From contig JAKEEU010000145.1 in NCBI GenBank assembly GCA_022616415.1, forward strand, positions 1 through 64,000: a stretch of DNA of 64,000 nt, written 5' to 3'. The DNA comes from Candidatus Zhuqueibacterota bacterium (GTDB taxonomy: Bacteria > Zhuqueibacterota > Zhuqueibacteria > Zhuqueibacterales > Zhuqueibacteraceae). Below the pieces are notes generated by a model. It made no database searches and was not told the origin of the DNA. It was given only the letters and a program-made list of their open reading frames with translations. A program made the position numbers and the translations under genes. Of this stretch, positions 41,806 through 50,222 are shown piece by piece. Numbering within the stretch: position 1 is the stretch's first letter; every line of letters starts with the position of its first letter.

Positions 41806-43554
41806 ATGCCCTGTTTTAGATTGGCCGGGTTTTCCTTTATACTCTTCATGATGGGAATCGGCGCGTTTCCTCTCTTGGGCCAGGAACCGAAGGTTATTGT
41901 CTTGCACAACGTTTCCATTCTTGCGCTTGGCGGAGAGATTGAGAGGCGGGGACAAGATTTGCTCATTCAAGGCGAGAAAATTACCGCGATCCGGCCGACG
42001 GGGTGGAATCTTCCGGCGGATGCTGTGATTGTGGACTGCACGGATAAATGGGCGTTGCCCGGACTCATCGACACGCACGTGCACGTGGCACGGCGGAATT
42101 TGCATTGGCCCGACGACGAGCAAGAGTTCATTGAAATTCTCGCCGGCGGCGTCACCACGGTTTTCGATCTCGGCGGCCGTCTTGAGAATTTGAAAGAACT
42201 CAAGAAAAAATCGCAGGCGCCGGATTGGATCGGGCCGCGCCTGTTTCATTGCGGCAGCCCTTTGTTCGGCGAGCGCGTGGCGACGATGGATTCCGCGATG
42301 CAACGCTTCATCGTGAACAGTGCGGCAGAAGCCGAGATCGCGGTTCGACAATTGAAGAACGAAGGCGTTGATGCGATCAAAATCCAATGGAATGTTCCTT
42401 CCGAGGTGACCAAAGCGGCAATTGATGAAGCACATACTTCGGGGCTGCTGGCCATCGGCCATCTTATGGCGACATCATATCAAGACGCGGCCAAAGCCAG
42501 CATCGACATTCTCGCGCACACGAGCGGCTTGGTCACGGATTATCTCGGCGACGGTGAACGCGAGGAGCTGACGGGGCGGTGGTTTCCCACTTACTTGATG
42601 GCGTGGGAAAAAGTACAGATCGATCGTAATGCGCGCAGCAAGCTGCAATTCTTGGCGAGCCGCGCCGTCTTCTTTGCGCCGGCGCTGGCGAAAGAGCTCG
42701 AGGTTTTGCGAAATGAGGTTGCAACCCGGCAAGCGGCATTGGGCGAGCAAGTGGCGCAGAAATTCAACGGCATGTTGAAATTGGCGTTTGATCTTCAGGC
42801 ACCATTGCTCGCCGGCTCCGATTATGCCACCGACACGAATACGCGAGTCACGCTGCACGATGAATTGGAAAGCTGGGTGGCTGCGGGCCTCGAGCCACGT
42901 TTTGCGATTGAGGCGGCAACCCTCAACGCCAGCCATGCGATACGCCAGTCGGACAAGATCGGCCAGCTCGCGGCCGGCATGTTCGCGGACATTGTCGTGC
43001 TCAACGAAAATCCGACGGCGAGCATAACGACTTTGCGCGAGCCGTGGCTGGTGATCCGCAACGGCAAGCTGCATCGCGTCGACGAACTGAAAAAGCGCTT
43101 GCGGCCGCATCGCCGCGACGAGCGCGAAATCCGCGCCGTGCTCGAGCAGCAGGAAGCCGCGTGGAATGATTACGACCTCGACCGCTTCATGCGCGGCTAC
43201 TGGAAAAACGATTCGACGATTTTCGCCTCCGGCGGCGAAGCCTCGCGCGGCTGGAATGAGATGTTGAGTCGATATAAAAAGGGCTATGACACAGCCGAAA
43301 AGATGGGCCGGCTCAAGTTCACCGTTCAACAGGTCGATTTCATGGGCGAGCACTGGGCCAAAGTGCTCGGCGATTGGAAGCTCATGCCGAAAGACGCCAA
43401 GCCTGCTACAAACGGGCAACCGATGTCTGGCGGTTTGTTTACGTTGATCTTTCATCGCGTGCCGGAAGGCTGGAAGATCGTGCATGATCACACCTCAGTG
43501 GCGAGTGTGCCACAGCCTGCAGCAGCCGCGCCAGAGACGAAAAAAAAGCGATGA
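41806..43554 (+). CDS. Exported amidohydrolase fused to a SnoaL/DUF4440-like domain
   Basis: The ATG at 41806 (AAAAAGGGAA upstream) gives 582 residues. A signal peptide (FSFILFMMGIGAFPLLGQ) precedes a TIM-barrel amidohydrolase with the His pair DTHVHVA (H91, H93), AIKIQWN at the lysine strand, GHLM, AHTSGLV and the Asp strand LLAGSDYATDTN. Residues about 440-565 form an NTF2-like domain (VLEQQEAAWNDYDLDRFMRGYWKND, WKIVHDHTS). Members hydrolyse cyclic amides, imidazolones or dipeptides; the substrate cannot be given. A start at 41449, which would include the hairpin, is rejected. It is transcribed away from the sigma operon. Confidence 0.85.
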   Translation: MPCFRLAGFSFILFMMGIGAFPLLGQEPKVIVLHNVSILALGGEIERRGQDLLIQGEKITAIRPTGWNLPADAVIVDCTDKWALPGLIDTHVHVARRNLHWPDDEQEFIEILAGGVTTVFDLGGRLENLKELKKKSQAPDWIGPRLFHCGSPLFGERVATMDSAMQRFIVNSAAEAEIAVRQLKNEGVDAIKIQWNVPSEVTKAAIDEAHTSGLLAIGHLMATSYQDAAKASIDILAHTSGLVTDYLGDGEREELTGRWFPTYLMAWEKVQIDRNARSKLQFLASRAVFFAPALAKELEVLRNEVATRQAALGEQVAQKFNGMLKLAFDLQAPLLAGSDYATDTNTRVTLHDELESWVAAGLEPRFAIEAATLNASHAIRQSDKIGQLAAGMFADIVVLNENPTASITTLREPWLVIRNGKLHRVDELKKRLRPHRRDEREIRAVLEQQEAAWNDYDLDRFMRGYWKNDSTIFASGGEASRGWNEMLSRYKKGYDTAEKMGRLKFTVQQVDFMGEHWAKVLGDWKLMPKDAKPATNGQPMSGGLFTLIFHRVPEGWKIVHDHTSVASVPQPAAAAPETKKKR

Positions 43555-43623
43555 GTGGAAATAATTTTCACATCGCGAATCACCTGCAATCATGTTGCGA
43601 GCAAGAACTGGAGGTTTTGAGAT

Positions 43624-43848
43624 ATGGAAACAAAGCAATTAGAACAGTACGACGAGTGGTTAGCCGAACACCTTGACGAATTGGTTCTCCAATACCCAAA
43701 CAAAGTTGTAGCCATTCACGATGGGCAAGTGATTATTGTCGGCGATCTTGAAAGCGAAGTGTACAGTCGCATTCGTGAACAAGGCTTGGAAACCATGCCG
43801 CTTGTCTTCCGTGTTCCGCGAGAAGAGGACTTGCAATCTATCTTGTGA
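43624..43848 (+). CDS. DUF5678 protein
   Basis: A 74-residue protein: YDEWLAEHLDELVLQYPNKVVAIHDGQVIIVGD. The pattern (Wl..nldELv..YPgk.Vai.dg.vi..g) is DUF5678. It overlaps the start of the retropepsin-like gene by four bases. The two families occur together in many genomes, so they probably act as a unit. The role is unknown. Confidence 0.8.
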   Translation: METKQLEQYDEWLAEHLDELVLQYPNKVVAIHDGQVIIVGDLESEVYSRIREQGLETMPLVFRVPREEDLQSIL

Positions 43849-44261
43849 GGAAAATGAAACCCATAGTATTTCGCTATAAGCCGATACGGGGGCGAATGGC
43901 TCCCCTGGTTACTATCGGGATGAAAATTGGAGACCTCTGGTATCCCCTAGAAGTCTATGCGGATTCTGGCGCCTCCTATACTGTTATCCACGCCACAGTG
44001 GCAGTTGGAGTTGGCTTTAATTATCAAGCTGGGGAAAGAACTTATCTGCAAGTCGGGGATGGAAGTTTTATTCCCGTCTATCTTCATAAGCTTGAAGTGC
44101 AGCTTGGAGGAGAACGATTTACGGCAAAGATAGGATTCTCAGAAAAACTGGGAATTCGATTCAATCTCTTGGGAAGAGCTGACATTTTTGATCGCTTCAA
44201 GATATGTTTTCAGGAAGGTCAAGGCATTCTGACCTTTGAACTTGCTAAGGCAGGCACATAA
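43845..44261 (+). CDS. Retropepsin-like aspartic protease
   Basis: 138 residues from GTG 43845 (an ATG at 43854 is an alternative). A single-lobe aspartyl protease fold with catalytic DSG at 40-42 (VYADSGASYTVIHATVAVGVGF), flap-like RTYLQVGDGSFIPVYL, and the second hydrophobic-hydrophobic-Gly signature FNLLGRADIFD. Retropepsins act as dimers. It is coupled to the DUF5678 gene, and 26 bp before the AAA ATPase gene. Substrate unknown. Confidence 0.75.
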   Translation: MRKMKPIVFRYKPIRGRMAPLVTIGMKIGDLWYPLEVYADSGASYTVIHATVAVGVGFNYQAGERTYLQVGDGSFIPVYLHKLEVQLGGERFTAKIGFSEKLGIRFNLLGRADIFDRFKICFQEGQGILTFELAKAGT

Positions 44262-44287
44262 AGTAACAAGAAGTGAAGAGTGTTTTT

Positions 44288-45451
44288 ATGCTCAAGAAGA
44301 TAACACTGCACAACTTCAAAAGCTTTCGCGATAGCAGCATTGAATTCGCACCGCTGACTTTGCTGTTGGGTGCCAATGCCAGTGGCAAGAGCAATTTTGT
44401 GGATGCACTGAGATTTTTACAGGGCTGTGCGCGAAACTTAACTTTAAATGAGGTTTTTTCCGGAAAGTGGGAAGGAGGCCAACAAGTTTGGTTGCCTATT
44501 CGTGGCGGTGAACACGAGGTATTCAATTTGTTTGAAAAGACGAAAAATTTTGTCATTGAGGTACATTGTGAACTAACTGATTCTGGCATTAAGCATGCCG
44601 GCATTTATCAGCTCGAGGTTGGGCTTTTAAATGAAGTGCTCGCTATTCGTCAACAACGGCTTAACTTTGAAGAAAAAGAATATATTTTCTCAAGCCCGGT
44701 ATCTGCGGAATCTGCAGTGTATGATGCTGCGATGTTAGGTTTCTTACATGTTATTAATGACCCAATGGCACGGCAGAGGGTTCGACGATGGGCTTCTGTC
44801 CTTAAAGAATGGGTAAGTAACTTTCACTTCTTCGATCTGGCGCCATCATTGATGCGGGATTATGTCTCCAAAAAACGCCCCGAAATTGGTATGCGTGGCG
44901 AAAATCTCTCGGCCGTGCTTTTTAAGTTGGTATCAAATCCAGAGCAACTTCAGACGGTACTCGGATGGGTTCAAGAGCTTTGCCCCCAAGAGATCGTCGA
45001 TTTCGATTTTATTGAAACCAAATTGGGTGATGTTCTGTTGGCCGTGAAAGAGCCGAACGGCGTGACTATTTCGGCTCGCAGCATGTCCGATGGCACCTTG
45101 CGCTTTCTCGCGATCATTGCGGCAATGCTGACGTCCAAAGAGGGAACAACATTTATCATCGAAGAAATCGATAATGACCTGCATCCTTCGCGCCTCCATC
45201 TGCTGGTCAGCTTTTTAGAGCAAGTTACCGCTTCACGAAAGCTGCAAGTGATTGCCTCAACCCATTCACCTTATTTCTTGGATCATTTGAGCGAAGACAG
45301 TTTGAAAAATGTGTTGGTTTTCCACCGCGATCAGCAGTCGGCAGAAACGAAAGTGACAAAACTCGTTGATATTCCCGGCTTCTCCGAAGCGCGCAAAAAT
45401 ATACCGTTGGATTTGATGCATGCCAGCAGTTGGATGGAGCAGAATTTATGA
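44288..45451 (+). CDS. OLD/RecF-like AAA ATPase (AAA_21)
   Basis: 387 residues from ATG 44288 (a GTG at 44273 is possible). An SMC/OLD-type ATPase: N-terminal LKKITLHNFKSFRD, Walker A GANASGKSN (28-36), ABC-like signature SARSMSDGTLRFLAI, Walker B TTFIIEEIDNDLHPSR and the H-loop VIASTHSPYFLDHL. No endonuclease domain is fused at the C-terminus. Its stop overlaps the next gene, a TOPRIM-like protein, by four bases. AAA plus separate TOPRIM is the arrangement of several anti-phage systems (PARIS- and Gabija-like in concept). Confidence 0.87.
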   Translation: MLKKITLHNFKSFRDSSIEFAPLTLLLGANASGKSNFVDALRFLQGCARNLTLNEVFSGKWEGGQQVWLPIRGGEHEVFNLFEKTKNFVIEVHCELTDSGIKHAGIYQLEVGLLNEVLAIRQQRLNFEEKEYIFSSPVSAESAVYDAAMLGFLHVINDPMARQRVRRWASVLKEWVSNFHFFDLAPSLMRDYVSKKRPEIGMRGENLSAVLFKLVSNPEQLQTVLGWVQELCPQEIVDFDFIETKLGDVLLAVKEPNGVTISARSMSDGTLRFLAIIAAMLTSKEGTTFIIEEIDNDLHPSRLHLLVSFLEQVTASRKLQVIASTHSPYFLDHLSEDSLKNVLVFHRDQQSAETKVTKLVDIPGFSEARKNIPLDLMHASSWMEQNL

Positions 45452-46017
45452 GGGTTATGGTCATTCCCGAAGATCCGGATCTCGACCGATATATTTTGAA
45501 ACCAGTCATTAAGGCGGTCTTTAATGATCTGAATCGTATTGCTCGCGTTGAAGTATTGCCAAATCCACGTTTAAGAGGGGTGGATCAAGCTTTAGACCCG
45601 GCACAGCTCAATAGCATCATCAATAGCTACCCGCAGGAAGATTTGTTCTTGCTTCTCATTGATCGGGACTGTGATCAGAATCGGATTAATAGGGTAAATT
45701 CGCGCGAATCCGAAGTTATGAGCAGAGGAAAGGCTTTGATCGGATGCTTGGCAATTGAAGAAGTGGAAATGTGGGCCCTTGCTATTTATCAAGGCGAGTT
45801 GCCTGCTCGTTGGCAGGAAATGCGGCAGGAATGCGACCCCAAAGAAGCTTATTTCCATCCGTTGGTTGAGCAGCTCGGTCTACAAAATAATGTCGGTCGT
45901 GGCCGCAAGCACATTATGAAAAGCCTTTCGGGGCAATACTCGCGTTTGCTGCAACTTTGCCCGGAAATTGCCGAATTGCGTGATCGAATTCGACAGAAAT
46001 TAAGTAAAGAGGCTTAA
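45448..46017 (+). CDS. TOPRIM-like (DUF4276-type) partner of the AAA ATPase
   Basis: 189 residues from ATG 45448, overlapping the ATPase stop. Acidic positions follow the TOPRIM order: Glu8 (VIPEDPD), Asp72/74/76 after a hydrophobic strand (LFLLLIDRDCD), and Glu104/105/107 in CLAIEEVEMWALA, which matches the IExxEMW element of DUF4276. The C-terminus (RKHIMKSLSGQYSRLL) is helical. TOPRIM folds cut or bind nucleic acid. Together with the AAA gene it makes a plausible two-gene defence module. Family call by pattern only. Confidence 0.6.
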   Translation: MRVMVIPEDPDLDRYILKPVIKAVFNDLNRIARVEVLPNPRLRGVDQALDPAQLNSIINSYPQEDLFLLLIDRDCDQNRINRVNSRESEVMSRGKALIGCLAIEEVEMWALAIYQGELPARWQEMRQECDPKEAYFHPLVEQLGLQNNVGRGRKHIMKSLSGQYSRLLQLCPEIAELRDRIRQKLSKEA

Positions 46018-46019
46018 CC

Positions 46020-47003
46020 ATGATAAAAACACTCGAAGTTAAAAATTTCAAATCAATTAAGTATCTGAAGTTGGACTGCAAGCGGGTCAACATCTTCATT
46101 GGCAAGCCGAACACCGGAAAGTCAAACCTACTGGAAAGTGTTGGCATGTTTTCTTTGCCGTATGTCAATGAGTATCTCAGGAATATTGTTCGTTTTGAAA
46201 ATTTGACGAACTTGTTTTATGATCATGATGTAAACGAAAAAATAGAAATAGCTGCTGATCAGAACTCTTTTGAAATTGAATTTCAATCTGGAAATTATAT
46301 TCTATGTCAGCAAGATAAGTCGGGAGATTTTAAACTAAGAATCGATTTTGATTATGTAGGCAAAGGACAGATCAAAGAAGCCCGAAGTAATAACCTTAAT
46401 GTCTTACAGTTTAGACTTTATCGTTTTTTCAAGAAAGATATTTTTAATAGTTTGGTATCTGATTTTCTTTTGCCTCCGCGAGGAGACAATCTCATGCAAC
46501 TTCTTTTTACAAATAAGGGTTTGAGGAAATCGGTAGCAGATATATTCAGTGAGTTTGGTCTCAGAATGGTTTTAAAGCCCAGAGAATACAAAATCGAAGT
46601 TCAGAAAGAAATTGACGATACCATTATCGCCTATCCATACTTACTTGTTTCTGATTCTCTGCAGCGATTTGTTTTTTACTTTGTTGCTATTGAAACCAAT
46701 AAAAATTCAATCCTCATTTTTGAAGAATCAGATGCCTGTGTTTTTCCTTATTATACGAAATTTCTTGCTGAAAGAATAGCTCTCGACGAGTCCAATCAGT
46801 ATTTTGTCTCCACGCATAATCCCTATTTCCTGCTCTCGGTTTTGGAAAAAGCTCCACAAGATGACATCAGAATTTTCATAACATATTTTGAAGCATATCA
46901 AACAAAGATTAGAGCGCTTGCTCAGGAAGAACTGTCCGAAATCCTTGATCTTGATGCCAGTGTGTTCTTTAATCTTAACCGATTTCTGGGGGAAGAGGCA
47001 TGA
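46020..47003 (+). CDS. Second OLD/RecF-like AAA ATPase
   Basis: 327 residues, A+T-rich compared with its neighbours. IKTLEVKNFKSIKYLKL leads into Walker A GKPNTGKSN (28-36). Walker B is SILIFEESDACVFP, and FVSTHNPYFLLSVLEKA gives the H-loop. The central part is short and lacks the long coil of RecF. It begins 2 bases after the TOPRIM-like gene and its stop overlaps a 50-aa gene. The composition suggests separate acquisition from the first ATPase. No toxic domain is fused. Confidence 0.85.
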   Translation: MIKTLEVKNFKSIKYLKLDCKRVNIFIGKPNTGKSNLLESVGMFSLPYVNEYLRNIVRFENLTNLFYDHDVNEKIEIAADQNSFEIEFQSGNYILCQQDKSGDFKLRIDFDYVGKGQIKEARSNNLNVLQFRLYRFFKKDIFNSLVSDFLLPPRGDNLMQLLFTNKGLRKSVADIFSEFGLRMVLKPREYKIEVQKEIDDTIIAYPYLLVSDSLQRFVFYFVAIETNKNSILIFEESDACVFPYYTKFLAERIALDESNQYFVSTHNPYFLLSVLEKAPQDDIRIFITYFEAYQTKIRALAQEELSEILDLDASVFFNLNRFLGEEA

Positions 47004-47152
47004 TTTATTTGGAATGTGACCCTGATAAATCTCTCGTGCAGACGTTAGGACTCTCATCTAAAGAAATAAAGCGCGTATACAGCAAAGGGAACGTTTGCAA
47101 TAAAAGCAAAATGCTAATGGCGCTGGAAGGATTTATAAAAAGTAAGAAATGA
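47000..47152 (+). CDS. 50-aa protein, probably the truncated N-terminus of an ATPase partner
   Basis: The frame starts in ATGA overlap with the ATPase stop: MIYLECDPDKSLVQTLGLSS, then KEIKRVYSKGNVCNKSKMLM and a Lys-rich end. From memory, longer proteins of about 150-200 aa that follow such ATPases begin with the same (F/Y).E.D.D..L...LG....I....SKG.VC..L pattern and continue into a TOPRIM-like core. Only the first third remains, so the second module is probably inactive or reduced. This comparison is recalled and not computed. Confidence 0.5.
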   Translation: MIYLECDPDKSLVQTLGLSSKEIKRVYSKGNVCNKSKMLMALEGFIKSKK

Positions 47153-47164
47153 AACGGTGTAACC

Positions 47165-48886
47165 ATGGCTCTCATTCCCTCTCGCGAGGACATCCTGCGT
47201 TTGCTGGATGAATTAGACAAAGGCAAAATTGCCGATGACTTGAAGTCGGAAGTCGTGGACTTCAAGCCGTGGCTGGCTGATATTGAAGATAATCAAGCCG
47301 TCGCGGTGGAGTCGGTCGTCTGTTTTGCAAACAGCGCGGGCGGGATTATTGTCTTCGGCGTGAAAGACCACACGCAAGGGCGTAGAGCAGCCATCACTGG
47401 ATGCACGGGATATGACTTGGACGTTTGGCGACGAGCTATCTACGATGCGACTCGCCCGCATATAACGGTGGACATTGAAGAATTGAATGCGCTTGAAGGA
47501 CGGCTCTTGCTTGTTCGTGTGCCAAAAGGAGCCAAGCCGCCATACGGAACCGCGGGCGGCATATACAAAATGCGCGTGGGAAAAAATTGCATGCCGCTTG
47601 ACCTCGATGCCTTTGACCGGCGACAAGTAGCAACCGGCGCTATCGATTGGAGCGCCGAACCGATTGCAGGTTTGAGCCGTGAAGCATTCGACGCTGTGGA
47701 GATCGCACGATTGCGGAATGTACTGAGGACACTCCGTCCAAAATCAGACCTCCTGTCGCTAAGTGATGACGATTTACTCTCCGCTATCGGCGCTCTTAGA
47801 GATGGGCAAATTACGCGGGCGGGCTTGCTGCTGTTAGGACGGCGGGATGTGCTCGCGAGGATGCTGCCACAGCACGAGGTTATTTATCTTTATGCGCCGA
47901 CCTCGACCAAGATTGGATTTCGTAAAGATTTGAAAGCACCGCTGCTTTATGTGCTGGAACGCCTCGCGGAGCTCATTCAGCACCCCGAACGCAATCCGGT
48001 GCAGACATTGCGCGTGGGATTGTTTCACATTTCCATTCCCGTCTATCCGGAAGAAACGTTTCGTGAAGCGATTTTGAACGCGCTTATTCATCGCGATTAT
48101 TTGGAACAAGGCGCGGTCCACGTTCACCACCGCCCGAAGGAGATGGTGGTTTCGAATCCTGGCGGGTTCATCGGCGGCATCACGCCTGAAAATATTTTGC
48201 ACCATGAACCACAGGCGCGTAATCGGCTCTTGGCGGAGATGTTTCTGAAAATCGGCCTGGTCGAACGAGCCGGCAGCGGACGTCGTCGTATATTCATTCC
48301 AACACTATCTTATGGAAAACGCCCGCCGCAATACCAAGCCGACGCGCACACGGTTACGTTGACTCTTTTTAATGAAGGATTCGATGCAGCTTTAGCCGGC
48401 TTCATTGCAAAACGTCAACGCGAAGGCAAGGAATTTGACATGGACGACTTGCTATTGCTTTCTTACTTGCGGCATCACTCTGAGATCGACGTGCCTACAG
48501 CCGCGCAGATTTGTCAACGACCTTATGAAGCCATGCGTGACCTCCTCGAAGGATTGGCGCTTCAACCCGAGGCGTGGTTGGAGCAACGAGGTAAAAAGAA
48601 GGGCGTTGCCTATTACCTCAGCCCGAGCGCTGTCAGCCAGTTGTTGAGCAAAGCCGCCCGCACACGAACGCGGGATATTAATGCCGTCCGTTACCCAGAG
48701 CTCATCCGCGCCTACGTGGAACAGCATGGCTCTATAAAAAATGAAGAATGTCGAGAGTTACTGGGATTAGGAAATTCGCCAACAGCGCGTGTAAAGGCAT
48801 CACGTCTGTTGAGTCGTAATGAATTTTTAGCGCGCGTAGGGGAAAGCCGCGCCATACGGTATCGTTTGAGGAACAAAGTTAAGTAA
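47165..48886 (+). CDS. AlbA_2/Schlafen-type ATP-binding putative DNA-binding protein
   Basis: A 573-residue protein. The N-terminal AlbA_2 domain shows ESVVCFANSAGGIIVFGVKD and LLVRVPKGAKPPYG; a middle helical part has FREAILNALIHRDYLEQGAVHVHHRPKEMVVSNPGGFIGGIT (a GHKL-like N-box and G-box); the C-terminus has a winged helix. This is the COG2865 architecture linked to Schlafen AAA_4 and often found in defence or regulation islands. It starts 12 bp after the 50-aa gene in the same direction, at the end of the cluster. Role not known. Confidence 0.85.
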   Translation: MALIPSREDILRLLDELDKGKIADDLKSEVVDFKPWLADIEDNQAVAVESVVCFANSAGGIIVFGVKDHTQGRRAAITGCTGYDLDVWRRAIYDATRPHITVDIEELNALEGRLLLVRVPKGAKPPYGTAGGIYKMRVGKNCMPLDLDAFDRRQVATGAIDWSAEPIAGLSREAFDAVEIARLRNVLRTLRPKSDLLSLSDDDLLSAIGALRDGQITRAGLLLLGRRDVLARMLPQHEVIYLYAPTSTKIGFRKDLKAPLLYVLERLAELIQHPERNPVQTLRVGLFHISIPVYPEETFREAILNALIHRDYLEQGAVHVHHRPKEMVVSNPGGFIGGITPENILHHEPQARNRLLAEMFLKIGLVERAGSGRRRIFIPTLSYGKRPPQYQADAHTVTLTLFNEGFDAALAGFIAKRQREGKEFDMDDLLLLSYLRHHSEIDVPTAAQICQRPYEAMRDLLEGLALQPEAWLEQRGKKKGVAYYLSPSAVSQLLSKAARTRTRDINAVRYPELIRAYVEQHGSIKNEECRELLGLGNSPTARVKASRLLSRNEFLARVGESRAIRYRLRNKVK

Positions 48887-49190
48887 TTGCTTATCATTGT
48901 AAGAAAGTGGAGCCGTCATGTTAGGCAATTTTGATAAGAAAAAGTCATTTAATTCTAAATAAACATCCAGCGAAGCTTCGCCTCAAACCGACAAGAAAGA
49001 TGGTTAACACTACGTTTTGATTTTCTCCCCACCGATTGAAGAAACCCACTGATAAAGTATAAAAATCTAATCAGTGGGATTCTTCAATCTGTGGGTAAAA
49101 CTTGCTCTGTTTGTAAAGGATTTTGCGTCTCAAAATCTTAGCTTTTTAATGACAGCAGCCGCGCATTAAATGAAACGCTAAATGAATTAA
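48887..49190. other. 304-bp gap with a long hairpin at 49028-49095
   Basis: No gene seen. The hairpin pairs CCCAC.GATTGAAGAA.CCCACTGA with TCAGTGGG.TTCTTCAATC.GTGGG around an AT-rich loop. The words CCACTGATAAA and a CCAACGGATG arm recur at 51376. Confidence 0.6.
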
Positions 49191-50105
49191 ATGCCGATTA
49201 TCCATCAAAAAAACCGCATCCTTTATCTCTCCATCGCTGCGGCGTTGATCACGATGGGATTGAAGTTCGCGGCTTACTGGATCACCGGCTCGGTGGGATT
49301 GCTTTCAGATGCGCTAGAGTCGATTGTCAATCTGGCGACGGCGCTGGTAGCATTCGTCGCGCTGATGATTGCGGTGCGGCCAGCAGACGCAACTCATCCG
49401 TATGGGCATGAGAAGATCGAATATTTCTCCAGCGGCGTGGAAGGAGCGTTGATTTTGGTCGCAGCGGTTGGAATTATTTATTCGGCAATCCAGCGATTGC
49501 TCAACCCGATGCCGCTTGCAGAGCTTGACACCGGCTTGCTTCTCGGACTCGTGGCGGCAGCGACGAATTTTATTGTGGCGCAACTTCTTTTGAGCGCTTC
49601 ACGCCATCACGATTCCATCACCATCGAGGCCGACGCCAAACATTTGCTCACCGATGTCTGGACAACGATCGGTGTGCTGGCAGCCTTATTGGTGGTGAAA
49701 TTCACCAATTGGACGATCATCGACCCGCTGATTGCGTTTGCCGTGGGCGGCAATATCATTTTCTCCGGCATCGATTTGCTCCGGCGCTCGTTTCGCGGCC
49801 TGATGGATTTTCGCCTGCCAGCCGAAGAGATTGCGGCGATCGAAGACGTGCTCGGAATGTACGTGGGCAGGCAGCGCGTGTATCACAATCTGCGCACCCG
49901 CAAATCCGGCTCGCAGCGCTTCATCGAATTTCATTTGCTCGTCCCCGGCGACACGAGCGTCCGCGAAGCCCACGCGCTGTGCGAGCGAATCGAGACTGAA
50001 ATTCGCCGGCGTTTGAGCCATACAATTGTGACCATTCACACGGAACCGGCCGACGAGCTGGCGAGTTATCAAGATGCAGAAATGAGTTTGCCGTACGGAA
50101 AATAG
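49191..50105 (+). CDS. Cation diffusion facilitator family transporter
   Basis: A 304-residue inner-membrane metal exporter with six helices and a cytoplasmic C-terminal domain. TM2 carries SVGLLSDALESIVNLATALVAF and TM5 HLLTDVWTTIGVL, whose HxxxD pair is one half of the metal site. The TM2 half reads E-x3-N at the positions where FieF has D-x3-D, so metal preference may differ from Zn/Fe. HPYGHEKIEYFSSGVEG follows TM2-TM3 as usual. The C-domain has VYHNLRTRKSGSQRFIEFHLLVPGD and VTIHTEPA. No regulator gene is adjacent. Confidence 0.88.
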   Translation: MPIIHQKNRILYLSIAAALITMGLKFAAYWITGSVGLLSDALESIVNLATALVAFVALMIAVRPADATHPYGHEKIEYFSSGVEGALILVAAVGIIYSAIQRLLNPMPLAELDTGLLLGLVAAATNFIVAQLLLSASRHHDSITIEADAKHLLTDVWTTIGVLAALLVVKFTNWTIIDPLIAFAVGGNIIFSGIDLLRRSFRGLMDFRLPAEEIAAIEDVLGMYVGRQRVYHNLRTRKSGSQRFIEFHLLVPGDTSVREAHALCERIETEIRRRLSHTIVTIHTEPADELASYQDAEMSLPYGK

Positions 50106-50117
50106 TTTTATCCCTTG

Positions 50118-50187
50118 CTCGTACTCTTTCTCCTGCTCATTCTCGTCTTCAAAGATTTCCAAAAGCGAGTAAGAGCAAGAGTATGAG
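50118..50187. repeat. Purine-strand hairpin, second copy
   Basis: CTCGTACTCTTTCTCCTGCTC faces GAGTAAGAGCAAGAGTATGAG; the right half shares the GCGAGTAAGAGCAAGAGTATG pattern with 15855-15878. It lies in the gap before the next gene. Confidence 0.7.
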
Positions 50188-50222
50188 CATGAACAAACAG
50201 GACTCAAACAACCAGGACAGTT

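Noticed and set aside
42475-43491. 338-codon minus-strand frame under the amidohydrolase
   Set aside because: The plus strand carries the amidohydrolase metal-site motifs through this region.
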